Origin: Christiangramia gaetbulicola
GTDB taxonomy: Bacteria > Bacteroidota > Bacteroidia > Flavobacteriales > Flavobacteriaceae
Reading direction: 5' to 3'
NCBI RefSeq assembly: GCF_003054225.1
Contig: NZ_QBKQ01000003.1
Coordinates: 372,001 to 436,000, forward strand
DNA length: 64,000 nt
Both the position numbers and the translations under genes were made by a program. A model generated the notes under the pieces. The model did no database searches, was not told where the DNA came from, and saw only the letters and a list, made by a program, of their open reading frames with translations. This document shows, piece by piece, positions 33,476 through 41,295 of this stretch. Position 1 is the stretch's first letter, and the number at the start of each line of letters is the position of its first letter.

Positions 33476-35065
33476 TTAAAACTCAGACGTAAAATGGAAT
33501 TTTATAGATGGATATTTTTGTTGCGTCATTTGTAAAGAGAACTGGGAATCGGCAAGAAATACCATTTGCCCGGATTTATCCTTAGCGAGGTATTTAGATT
33601 TTACCCTTTTAAATTCCTTGAATTCTTCACTCTTTTCATCTTCAGCTTCGATCCAGGTAGCTTTATGTACGTTCAGATTCTCGTAAGTGCATTTAGCACC
33701 GTATTCGTGCTCCAAACGATATTGAATTACTTCGAACTGAAGTGCTCCCACAGTCCCGATGATCTTCCTGCCGTTCATATCCAAAGTAAATAGCTGGGCA
33801 ACCCCTTCGTCCATCAACTGGTCAATTCCTTTTTCCAATTGCTTGGATTTCATAGGATCGGCATTGTTGATATACCTAAAGTGTTCCGGGGAGAAACTTG
33901 GGATCCCTCTATACATCAGGTTTTCACCTTCAGTAAGAGTGTCTCCAATTTTAAAGTTCCCGGTATCATGAAGTCCAACGATATCACCAGGATAAGAAAC
34001 ATCCACGATCTCTTTCTTTTCAGCAAAGAAAGCGTTTGGAGAAGAGAACTTCATGTTCTTGTTATGGCGAACATGAAGATAATTCTTATTCCTTTCGAAT
34101 TTTCCTGAAACGATCTTTATAAAGGCCAGCCTGTCGCGATGCTTAGGATCCATATTCGCATGGATCTTGAATACAAAACCTGTGAAATCTTTTTCATCTG
34201 GTTTTACAATTCTGGTATCACTTTCTTTAGGTCGTGGTGGGGGAGCGATCTTGATGAAACAATCCAACAATTCTCTAACACCAAAATTATTCAGGGCAGA
34301 ACCAAAGAATACCGGTTGCAGCCTTCCCTCAAGATATGCTTCGCGATCAAATTCGGGATATACACCCTGCGCAAGTTCAAGCTCCTCTCTAAGAGTTTCA
34401 GCTGCGGAACCTCCTATCAATTCATCAAGTTCTTCAGATTTAAGATCGCTGATCTCTACTGTTTCTTCGATATCTTTTCTCGGATCTCCGGTAAAGAGAT
34501 TCACATTCTTTTCCCATATGTTATAGATTCCTTTAAAATCATAACCCATCCCAATAGGGAAACTCAAAGGAGTTACGGTAAGATTCAGTTTTTGTTCGAT
34601 CTCATCAAGTAGTTCAAAAGCATCTTTACCTTCACGGTCAAGTTTGTTAATGAAAACGATCATTGGGATGTTACGCATTCTACAAACCTCTACCAGTTTT
34701 TCAGTTTGTTCCTCCACACCTTTGGCAACATCAATCACTACGATCACACTATCTACAGCAGTAAGAGTTCTGAAAGTATCTTCAGCAAAATCCTTGTGAC
34801 CCGGAGTATCCAGGATATTTATTTTAATATCGCGGTATTCAAATGCAAGAACAGAAGTAGCCACCGAGATCCCTCTCTGTCGCTCAATTTCCATAAAGTC
34901 ACTGGTAGCACCTTTCTTGATCTTGTTAGATTTCACCGCTCCGGCTTCCTGGATAGCACCACCAAAAAGCAAAAGCTTCTCTGTTAACGTGGTTTTACCG
35001 GCATCGGGGTGAGAAATGATACCAAATGTCCTTCTTTTATTTATCTCTTTCTGATAATGCTTCAT
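33476..35065 (-). CDS. prfC: peptide chain release factor 3
   Basis: A 529-residue GTPase that recycles RF1/RF2. The P-loop is HPDAGKTTLTE (19-29). The switch I region ERQRGISVATSV, the DTPGHKDFAEDTFR G3 motif and NKLDREG G4 motif are intact, followed by the RF3 C-terminal domain. Length is typical. It is transcribed towards the AGCS gene but separated from it by the repeat-rich 235-base spacer. Confidence 0.96.
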   Translation of the reverse strand: MKHYQKEINKRRTFGIISHPDAGKTTLTEKLLLFGGAIQEAGAVKSNKIKKGATSDFMEIERQRGISVATSVLAFEYRDIKINILDTPGHKDFAEDTFRTLTAVDSVIVVIDVAKGVEEQTEKLVEVCRMRNIPMIVFINKLDREGKDAFELLDEIEQKLNLTVTPLSFPIGMGYDFKGIYNIWEKNVNLFTGDPRKDIEETVEISDLKSEELDELIGGSAAETLREELELAQGVYPEFDREAYLEGRLQPVFFGSALNNFGVRELLDCFIKIAPPPRPKESDTRIVKPDEKDFTGFVFKIHANMDPKHRDRLAFIKIVSGKFERNKNYLHVRHNKNMKFSSPNAFFAEKKEIVDVSYPGDIVGLHDTGNFKIGDTLTEGENLMYRGIPSFSPEHFRYINNADPMKSKQLEKGIDQLMDEGVAQLFTLDMNGRKIIGTVGALQFEVIQYRLEHEYGAKCTYENLNVHKATWIEAEDEKSEEFKEFKRVKSKYLAKDKSGQMVFLADSQFSLQMTQQKYPSIKFHFTSEF

Positions 35066-35178
35066 ACCTGCTGATATTGGAGCGGCAAAAATACTATTAT
35101 TTTCACGAATTTCCTTTTTAAAGAGGTCGCCTTTTTATCGTTGAAATTTCACCTTTAAACCATTAAACAGTAACTTTA

Positions 35179-35209
35179 TTGGGTATATGTTCGATATGGC
35201 GGATATTTG
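35179..35209 (+). promoter_or_regulatory. putative promoter of the OmpA fusion gene
   Basis: TTG at 35179-35181 and GATATTTG at 35202-35209 (20-base spacing) match the Bacteroidota promoter except for the first base of the -7 element. The leader would be about 10-15 bases. Confidence 0.45.
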
Positions 35210-35226
35210 ATGTAATCCTGTGAGAA

Positions 35227-36837
35227 ATGATGGATTTTACCCTACAAGATCTTAGATCTGTAATTTTGTTTTTTACTGTAAATCTTATTTTCAGCTTCTC
35301 TTCATTTTCTCAAATCCACACCGAAACAATTGCCAAGGATTCTTACGCCATTAACCTTGGTATTACTCCGCAGACAACTGCTAATGCCTTAAAGCCCTAT
35401 GGTTTTATCTACGAGTTATTAAGTGAATACCCGGTAGAGATCAAATGGATTATAGATCCTGAAAAAAGGAAGGATGGAGTTGATTTCAGGCTTGGCGAGG
35501 AAGATTTTAGATCAGGTTCTTTTGTGATCCCGGTTTCTTATATAACGGAAGAGGTAAGATCCAGGATCCAGAACTGGGAAGATCGGGGGATAATTGGAAC
35601 TTATTTGAGTGAGGATAAAGCTTTACCCATATTTACAGATCTTTCCATTGCTCCAAAATGGACACTGGATAAGCAAAACGGTAGTATCGCGCTGGCATAT
35701 TTTAGGGCGGCCGGTATCCCCGGGGATGCCCATGGAGGCTATAATTCCAGCAACTGGAAGACACCAGATGAACTGGGAGTTTGTGATGATATCTTTGTGA
35801 TGCCTCATGCTGAACCAAAATTTGAAACTCATAAGAATCTTTATTACTGGAACAGGGAATATAAAGGTGCGATTTGGGCCGGTTGCCATGCCGGGAGCCA
35901 GCTGGAGAATTTACACGGAATGGTCCCGGCGGTGGATACTACAAAAATTATCCAATTAAATTTTTTATCTGAAGGCGCTGCAGGGGCCAGGACCACTGGT
36001 CTCATTCCGTATTATGAACACCGGTATGCCACTCCTCCATATACGCATCAACTCCCAGCCGATCCCGTTTCACAATACCTGGGACGAAGCGATAAAGCTT
36101 TGATCAATGGTTCTGAACGTATTTTTTATCCTAAAAAAGCGAATGTCTGGCGTCAATCTGCCAGGCAGATAATCATAGATGTCTCGGCTCCAGATGTTCC
36201 TTTACTTTCAAATGGTCCCGGAGCTGTTATGATCTACGGCAATGGTTTTGGTGATGCCAGGAACGGATTGGTAATGTACCAGGCTTCCCATGATTTTTCT
36301 GGTGATGCTCCTGAGAATATTGCGGCCATGAGAGCTTTTTTCAACTGGAGCTTTTATGCTGCAGAAGTGAAGCGCAAAGAGAATATCATAAGATTTCAGA
36401 ATGCACAGGGAGATAAGATCTTTGCGGCGAGGGTAGGGGACGATCTGGCTAAAATGCTGAATTTGGATCCGATTTTATTCGACCTCGATAAGGCTGAAAT
36501 CAAATCTCAAGCGGCAAAACAACTGGATGAGATCGCGGCCTATATGCTTGAATATCCAGAATTGCTTATCGATATAAGATCCCATACAGATAGCAGGGCA
36601 GACGATAGCTACAATATTAAACTTTCTAAGGAACGGGTGGCGGTTACCATGGATTATCTAATCAATAGTGGTGTTGATGAAGCCAGGATCTCCGGTAGGG
36701 GCTATGGGGAGACCGAGCTGGTCAACAACTGCAGGAACGGCGTAAGATGTTCTGAAAATGACCATGAAAAGAACCGCCGATCTGAATTCATACTTTCCAT
36801 AAACTGCGATATTTATAGCGGAAACCTAAAACTTTAG
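35227..36837 (+). CDS. OmpA-family protein with large uncharacterised N-terminal domain
   Basis: A 536-residue exported protein (ATG at 35227, or the next ATG at 35230). The signal peptide ends near FSFSSFSQ (residue 29). Residues about 35-385 form an enzyme-like domain with GAIWAGCHAGSQLE (Cys220, His221), GPGAVMIYGNGFGDARNG and YQASHDFSGDAPENIAAMRA blocks; the GCHAG turn recalls a class I glutamine amidotransferase nucleophile elbow, which is inference. Residues about 410-530 are an OmpA peptidoglycan-binding domain (ILFDLDKAEIKSQA, HTDSRADDSYNIKLSKERV, EKNRRSEF). It probably sits in the periplasm against the cell wall. Confidence 0.75.
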   Translation: MMDFTLQDLRSVILFFTVNLIFSFSSFSQIHTETIAKDSYAINLGITPQTTANALKPYGFIYELLSEYPVEIKWIIDPEKRKDGVDFRLGEEDFRSGSFVIPVSYITEEVRSRIQNWEDRGIIGTYLSEDKALPIFTDLSIAPKWTLDKQNGSIALAYFRAAGIPGDAHGGYNSSNWKTPDELGVCDDIFVMPHAEPKFETHKNLYYWNREYKGAIWAGCHAGSQLENLHGMVPAVDTTKIIQLNFLSEGAAGARTTGLIPYYEHRYATPPYTHQLPADPVSQYLGRSDKALINGSERIFYPKKANVWRQSARQIIIDVSAPDVPLLSNGPGAVMIYGNGFGDARNGLVMYQASHDFSGDAPENIAAMRAFFNWSFYAAEVKRKENIIRFQNAQGDKIFAARVGDDLAKMLNLDPILFDLDKAEIKSQAAKQLDEIAAYMLEYPELLIDIRSHTDSRADDSYNIKLSKERVAVTMDYLINSGVDEARISGRGYGETELVNNCRNGVRCSENDHEKNRRSEFILSINCDIYSGNLKL

Positions 36838-36881
36838 GAATTGCTTAATCAGCTTCTTTATGATACAAATCACTGTTTTTG

Positions 36882-36889
36882 TACATTTG
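36882..36889 (+). promoter_or_regulatory. -7 element of the idi-queD-bcp operon
   Basis: TACATTTG is an exact match to TAnnTTTG, 16 bases before the idi ATG. The upstream -33 box is not clear. Confidence 0.6.
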
Positions 36890-36905
36890 AGCTTCAATTA
36901 AAAAA

Positions 36906-37424
36906 ATGGCAGAAGAAAAAGTAATCTTAGTTAACGAAAAAGACGAGCAAATTGGGCTCATGGAGAAAATAGAAGCCCACGAAAAAGCTTTACTGCACAG
37001 AGCTTTTTCAGTATTTGTTTTCAATGACAAAAATGAGCTGATGATCCAGCAAAGGGCCTTGTCAAAATATCATTCTCCAGGATTGTGGACCAACACCTGC
37101 TGTAGTCATCAAAGAGAGGGAGAATCTAATGTTGAGGCTGGAAAAAGAAGACTTCAGGAAGAAATGGGGTTTTCTACAGATCTAAAGGATACCATTTCTT
37201 TTATTTATAAAGCACCGTTTGATAACGGACTTACAGAACATGAATACGATCATATTCTTGTGGGAAATTATGAAGGAGTCCCAGATCTTAACCCAGATGA
37301 GGTGGCTGCCTGGAAATGGGTGTCGCTAGATGATCTAAAAGTGGACATGAAAAAGAATCCACATATTTACACCGAATGGTTTAAGATCATTTTCGATAAA
37401 TATTCTTCACACGTAGGATTATGA
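36906..37424 (+). CDS. idi: isopentenyl-diphosphate delta-isomerase type 1
   Basis: A 172-residue Nudix-fold enzyme that interconverts IPP and DMAPP. Active-site elements are HRAFSVFVFN, WTNTCCSHQREGE (catalytic Cys66 and metal ligand His68), the Nudix-like GKRRLQEEMGF and the EHEYDHIL glutamates. Length matches bacterial type 1 enzymes. It overlaps queD by four bases (ATGA), so it heads an operon. Confidence 0.93.
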   Translation: MAEEKVILVNEKDEQIGLMEKIEAHEKALLHRAFSVFVFNDKNELMIQQRALSKYHSPGLWTNTCCSHQREGESNVEAGKRRLQEEMGFSTDLKDTISFIYKAPFDNGLTEHEYDHILVGNYEGVPDLNPDEVAAWKWVSLDDLKVDMKKNPHIYTEWFKIIFDKYSSHVGL

Positions 37425-37831
37425 GAGTAACGGTCCATAGAAAAGCTCACTTTAATGCGGCGCATCGTCTTTTTAGAAAAGACTGGGATGATGAGCGCAA
37501 CCTTGAAGTTTTTGGAAAATGTAGTAACCCTAATTACCACGGGCATAATTATGAGCTTATCGTTTCAGTTACCGGAGAACCAGATCCTGAAACTGGTTTT
37601 GTGATGGACCTGAAAATTCTAAAGGACCTTATAAATTCTGAAGTTGAAGAACCTTTTGATCATAAGAACCTTAATATTGAAGTTCCCGAGTTTAAAGAAT
37701 TGAATCCTACTGCAGAAAATATTGCCGTAGTGATATGGAATAAATTGCGAAAAAAGATAAATAAAAGTCATGAACTGGAAGTTACCTTGTACGAAACACC
37801 AAGGAACTTCGTGACTTATAAAGGAGATTAA
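37421..37831 (+). CDS. queD: 6-carboxytetrahydropterin synthase (QueD/PTPS family)
   Basis: A 136-residue enzyme of the queuosine/pterin pathway. Zinc ligands are His15 (FNAAHRL), His40 and His42 (NYHGHNY), with catalytic Cys34 (FGKCSNP). MDLKILKDLI and the C-terminal LYETPRNFVTY follow the family pattern. Whether the physiological product is 6-carboxy- or 6-pyruvoyl-tetrahydropterin is not decided by the sequence. Other queuosine genes are not nearby. Confidence 0.88.
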   Translation: MRVTVHRKAHFNAAHRLFRKDWDDERNLEVFGKCSNPNYHGHNYELIVSVTGEPDPETGFVMDLKILKDLINSEVEEPFDHKNLNIEVPEFKELNPTAENIAVVIWNKLRKKINKSHELEVTLYETPRNFVTYKGD

Positions 37832-37832
37832 T

Positions 37833-38285
37833 ATGAACGTAGGCGATAAAGTACCAGATCTGGAATTAAAGGATCAGAATGGAAAAGCATTTAAATTTTC
37901 AGATCTCATAGGGAAGAAGGCCTTTGTAGTATATTTCTATCCGAAAGATTTCACCCCGGGCTGTACTAAAGAAGCCTGTAGTTTTAGAGACAGTTACGAG
38001 GATTTTAAAGAACTAGGTGCTGAGGTAATAGGAATAAGCGGGGATTCTACTGAATCACATTCAAAATTTGCATCAAGGTATAACCTGCCATACGTTTTCC
38101 TTTCAGACGATAAAAAAAGGGCAAGAGATGTATTTGGCGTAAAATCAAGTCTGCTTGGTTTGATCCCGGGTAGGGAAACTTTCATTTTTGATAAGCAAGG
38201 CAAGCTGCTTCATAAATTCAATAGCATGAATGCAAAAAAGCATATGCCCGAAGCTTTATATGTTTTGAAAAAAAATCAGAATTAA
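37833..38285 (+). CDS. bcp: peroxiredoxin (BCP/PrxQ type)
   Basis: A 150-residue thiol peroxidase with peroxidatic Cys44 in FTPGCTKEACSF and resolving Cys49 five residues on, the PrxQ alpha2-type arrangement. The thioredoxin-like fold follows (VYFYPKDF, GISGDSTESHSKFASRY). It reduces H2O2 and organic peroxides. It starts one base after the queD stop. Confidence 0.92.
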   Translation: MNVGDKVPDLELKDQNGKAFKFSDLIGKKAFVVYFYPKDFTPGCTKEACSFRDSYEDFKELGAEVIGISGDSTESHSKFASRYNLPYVFLSDDKKRARDVFGVKSSLLGLIPGRETFIFDKQGKLLHKFNSMNAKKHMPEALYVLKKNQN

Positions 38286-38343
38286 TTTTATCGAAAAATC
38301 ATTTTGGTTTCGAAAAATAGTTTAAATTCGCAGCCGAAATTTA

Positions 38344-38616
38344 ATGATAATGGCGAGTAAAAGATTGCTTAAAAAGGACGTGAATTATGTAATGGGAGAC
38401 ATCATCGATGCTGCCTATATTCACCAAATGGCTAACCCAAAAGAAGACCCAGCGAAATCTGAGGCGATCGTGGACGAGGCTATTAAAGAATACGATGCAT
38501 TGATCACGAAGATCAACCGTCGTGACGTTGAAAATAAACAGAAACACTTTAAAGAAGTTCAGTCTGAGCTTGAGACTAAAGCAAACGCTTTGATCGAAAA
38601 GCTTAACGCACTTTAA
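38344..38616 (+). CDS. conserved flavobacterial hypothetical protein
   Basis: A 90-residue, highly charged, all-helical protein (MASKRLLKKDVNYVMGDII, then Lys/Glu-rich helices to KANALIEKLNAL). No domain is recognised. The start is ATG at 38344 or the in-frame ATG at 38350; the latter gives the more family-like MASKR N-terminus. A TTTTGG/TAAATTCG pair (38302-38330) upstream resembles a promoter, and tRNA-Thr follows by six bases, so the two may share a transcript. Confidence 0.7.
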   Translation: MIMASKRLLKKDVNYVMGDIIDAAYIHQMANPKEDPAKSEAIVDEAIKEYDALITKINRRDVENKQKHFKEVQSELETKANALIEKLNAL

Positions 38617-38622
38617 TAAGTT

Positions 38623-38696
38623 GCCGATGTAGCTCAGCTGGCTAGAGCAGCTGATTTGTAATCAGCAGGTCGTGGGTTCGAGTCCCTCCATCGGCT
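38623..38696 (+). tRNA. trnT: tRNA-Thr (TGT), second identical copy
   Basis: Identical in all 74 bases to the tRNA at 17355-17428, while the flanking DNA differs. It follows the 90-residue protein gene by six bases and is followed by its own terminator. Confidence 0.97.
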
Positions 38697-38703
38697 CAAA
38701 GAA

Positions 38704-38733
38704 AAGCTTCTCCTTTAGGAGGGGCTTTTTTGT
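38704..38733 (+). terminator. tRNA-Thr terminator
   Basis: AAGCTTCTCC pairs with GGAGGGGCTT (two G-T pairs) around TTTA, and is followed by T-rich sequence. Confidence 0.85.
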
Positions 38734-38744
38734 TTTTATCACGT

Positions 38745-38780
38745 TGGGACGAGAAGCTTGTCCTGAGCGAAGTCGAAGGG
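38745..38780. repeat. fragment of a dispersed repeat
   Basis: GGGACGAGAAGCTTGTCCTG followed by AGCGAAGTCGAAGGG belongs to a CCTTCGACTTCGCTCAGG-type sequence that I recognise as a frequent intergenic repeat in Bacteroidota and other genomes. It includes a GGAC/GTCC hairpin. Confidence 0.55.
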
Positions 38781-38805
38781 AGTCCCTCCATCGGCTCTTA
38801 GCAAA

Positions 38806-38832
38806 AACCTCTCTTTTTAGAGAGGTTTTTTA
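38806..38832. terminator. bidirectional terminator between the tRNA-Thr region and mqo
   Basis: AACCTCTC/GAGAGGTT, eight pairs, with A-rich sequence to the left and T-run to the right. It serves the minus-strand mqo gene and any read-through from the tRNA. Confidence 0.8.
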
Positions 38833-38862
38833 TTTTCAGGTAAGTTCATTTTTAATTCTGGA

Positions 38863-40359
38863 TCAATGTAATACTTCCAGTTCCAGGTTTTTTGAGCATT
38901 TTTCCTGTACCTTTTTAAAATATGCTTCATCCTCACGAACATCTTTATCCCAGAAAGGGATCATTTTATTCAGTTTTTCACGGTATTCTTCAGATTCTAT
39001 TTTTTCAGGAAAAGCGATCCTTAGTACTTCCAGCATAATATGAACTGCTGTGGAAGCTCCCGGCGAAGCTCCTAAAAGAGCTGTGATCTTTCCATCCTTG
39101 CTATGCACCACATCGGTGCCGAATTCCAGTACTCCTCCCTGTTCTTTATCTCTCTTAATGATCTGAACACGTTGGCCAGCGACTTTTAACTCCCAGTCAT
39201 CGGGATTTGCATCTTTAATGAAGACCTTCAGGTCGTTCACACGGTCCTCGTGATCCATTCTCACCTGCTCGATAAGATAGGAGGTAAGGGGAAGGTTATG
39301 CCAGAATACACCCCACATGGAGGGTAGATTGTCAAGTTTTATAGATTTGGGAAGATCCAGAATAGATCCTTCTTTCAGGAATTTTGTGCTGAACCCGGCA
39401 AAGGGCCCAAATAGCAGTTCCTTTTTACCATTTATATACCTGGCATCAAGATGAGGAACAGACATGGGTGGAGCGTCCACCCCGGCTTTGCTGTAAACTT
39501 TAGCATGATGCTTCTCTATGGTCTCCCTGTTCTTGCAAAATAGCCACTGGCCACTTACGGGGAAACCACCATAGCCATCTTTTTCGGGGATCTCAACTTT
39601 TTGAAGCAAGGGTAAGGCACCTCCACCAGCACCTATAAATATATGTTCGGCATCATAATAACTTGTTTCGCCGGTATTTCTGTCTTTAATTTTGGCCGAC
39701 CAGTCTTCAGGGCCATCCGGATCTATGTCCAGAACCTCGCGGTTTCTTAATACCGGCACCTCGAACTGCTCTTCAAGGATCTTAAAATATTGTTCGGTAA
39801 GTGATCCAAAATTCACTCCTGTTCCCAGTTCCATTCTGGTCGCGGCCATTACTTCATCTGCTGAACGATTTTTCATGATAAGAGGGAACCACTCCTTCAG
39901 TTTTTCATGTTTGTCTGAAAATTTCATTTCCTCAAACATGAAATTTGAGCTCATGGCTTCGTATCTTTTTTTAAGAAACTCCACATCTTTTTCTCCCCGT
40001 ACCCAGGCATGGTGAGGTATGGTATGTATGAAACTCTGAGGATCCTTTATTAATTTTTGTTCAACCAGGTATGACCAGAATTGTTTAGATCTTTCAAACT
40101 GCTGAAAGATATCGATAGCCTTGGATATGTCTACCTCGCCATTTTCATCCTGGGGAGTATAATTAAGTTCGCAAAAAGCCGAGTGTCCCGTCCCGGCATT
40201 ATTCCAGGCCTTGGTGCTTTCCTGGGCTACACTGCCCAGTCTTTCAAAAATTATAATTTTCAGTTTTGGGTCTGTAAGCTTAAGCATTAGCGCAAGAGTA
40301 GCGCTCATTATTCCGCCACCAACACAGATGAGGTCATAATCTCGATTGGTATTATGCAT
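38863..40359 (-). CDS. mqo: malate:quinone oxidoreductase
   Basis: A 498-residue membrane-associated FAD enzyme that oxidises malate to oxaloacetate and reduces quinone. The FAD motif is DLICVGGGIMSATLAL near the N-terminus. Family blocks include ESTKAWNNAGTGHSAFCELNYTP (about residues 48-70), HIFIGAGGGALPLLQ, GGFPVSGQWL and LLGASPGASTAVHIML. The ATG at 40359 was chosen over a TTG seven codons upstream. It works in the TCA cycle, in place of or beside NAD-malate dehydrogenase. Confidence 0.95.
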   Translation of the reverse strand: MHNTNRDYDLICVGGGIMSATLALMLKLTDPKLKIIIFERLGSVAQESTKAWNNAGTGHSAFCELNYTPQDENGEVDISKAIDIFQQFERSKQFWSYLVEQKLIKDPQSFIHTIPHHAWVRGEKDVEFLKKRYEAMSSNFMFEEMKFSDKHEKLKEWFPLIMKNRSADEVMAATRMELGTGVNFGSLTEQYFKILEEQFEVPVLRNREVLDIDPDGPEDWSAKIKDRNTGETSYYDAEHIFIGAGGGALPLLQKVEIPEKDGYGGFPVSGQWLFCKNRETIEKHHAKVYSKAGVDAPPMSVPHLDARYINGKKELLFGPFAGFSTKFLKEGSILDLPKSIKLDNLPSMWGVFWHNLPLTSYLIEQVRMDHEDRVNDLKVFIKDANPDDWELKVAGQRVQIIKRDKEQGGVLEFGTDVVHSKDGKITALLGASPGASTAVHIMLEVLRIAFPEKIESEEYREKLNKMIPFWDKDVREDEAYFKKVQEKCSKNLELEVLH

Positions 40360-40439
40360 AGTAAAAAGAATTTTTCTCAAGATAATTAATGCATAAGCTA
40401 AATTGAGCCAATGAAATATTAAGAACTTGTTATAAACTA

Positions 40440-40462
40440 AAAAAGGAGCCGAGTGGCTCCTT
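40440..40462 (-). terminator. terminator of the DUF4369 lipoprotein gene
   Basis: GGAGCC-GAGT-GGCTCC hairpin at 40445-40460; on the minus strand it is followed by a T-run (A-run at 40440-40444 on the plus strand). Confidence 0.75.
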
Positions 40463-40489
40463 TAATGTTATATGTGAAATTGATTTGTC

Positions 40490-41239
40490 CTATGAATTTT
40501 GATCCACAGTCTGATCTTCAACTTTCTCTTCAAGTTTTTCCTGCTTTCTGCGCTCCTTTAAAAAATCTTTCAATTCTTCTCCATATTTCGATTTCTTTAC
40601 TTTCGGAGCCAGAGAAGAATAAATGGTATCCAGATATTTTATATTAGCATCGAATACTTCTGAAAGGGCAAGGTAAGGAGCGATCTCGTGTTCCTTGTTA
40701 TTGATGGCGAAGTTCACGGTGTACAGGTACTTTCTTTTCAGAAGTTTATCATATTTCTTATCGATCTCCATTAATTTTTCTTCGTCCTGAGCTTTTTCAG
40801 CTTCAAAACTCTCCTTGATTAGATCAAGGTTTTGATCGTTAAACCTGCTTATCATTTTACGGTATTCCACCAGTTTTTCCTGATTTACAGAACCAACGAT
40901 ATTTGCATTGGTCTCAAATTTCTCAAGACTTGTATTAATGGTAACCTCGCCTTTGTCTGCGAAAAAATCTATACGATCGTCGTATCTGTTATTGTCAACT
41001 TTCTCTAAATAGAGGTACATGATCTGCGGGCTTTCAATATAGGTCTCCATAGCGAAATTTGGATCGCCATCTACAATTACAGAGTCTACATTTACCAGAA
41101 CGGTGTCTTTTATTTTCTGAAGATAAAGGGTTCCTTTTTTAAGACCTTTAATTTCACCGCTAACAATAAGGTTGCTTTCTTTCTCAGAACAAGCTGTGAT
41201 GCTTATTATAATAACTAAAAGAAGAGCTAATTTTTTCAT
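40490..41239 (-). CDS. DUF4369 lipoprotein
   Basis: A 249-residue lipoprotein (signal ending SITAC, Cys17). The N-terminal half is a DUF4369 domain (IVSGEIKGLKKGTLYLQKI), which in Bacteroidota usually precedes a thioredoxin-like domain. Here the thioredoxin domain is missing and a long charged helical region (about 120-245, Glu/Lys-rich) follows. The role is unknown; it may be a receptor-side or scaffold variant of TlpA-like proteins (inference). Confidence 0.78.
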   Translation of the reverse strand: MKKLALLLVIIISITACSEKESNLIVSGEIKGLKKGTLYLQKIKDTVLVNVDSVIVDGDPNFAMETYIESPQIMYLYLEKVDNNRYDDRIDFFADKGEVTINTSLEKFETNANIVGSVNQEKLVEYRKMISRFNDQNLDLIKESFEAEKAQDEEKLMEIDKKYDKLLKRKYLYTVNFAINNKEHEIAPYLALSEVFDANIKYLDTIYSSLAPKVKKSKYGEELKDFLKERRKQEKLEEKVEDQTVDQNS

Positions 41240-41295
41240 GTGTTGAATTCAGATTTTTTAAGGTGGGCAAATATCTTATATTTTTCTGTTTAATA

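Larger units (their letters stand above)
38680..38797 (+). repeat. 18-base direct repeat of the tRNA-Thr 3' end
   Basis: The tRNA 3' end GAGTCCCTCCATCGGCTC (38680-38697) recurs exactly at 38780-38797, 100 bases on. The intervening DNA holds the tRNA terminator and a short dispersed repeat (38750-38780). This is the layout left by insertion at a tRNA 3' end. Confidence 0.8.

Noticed and set aside
38780-38797. A tRNA pseudogene
   Set aside because: Only the 18-base 3' end is present; there is no D or anticodon arm, so it is better read as a direct repeat or att-like scar.
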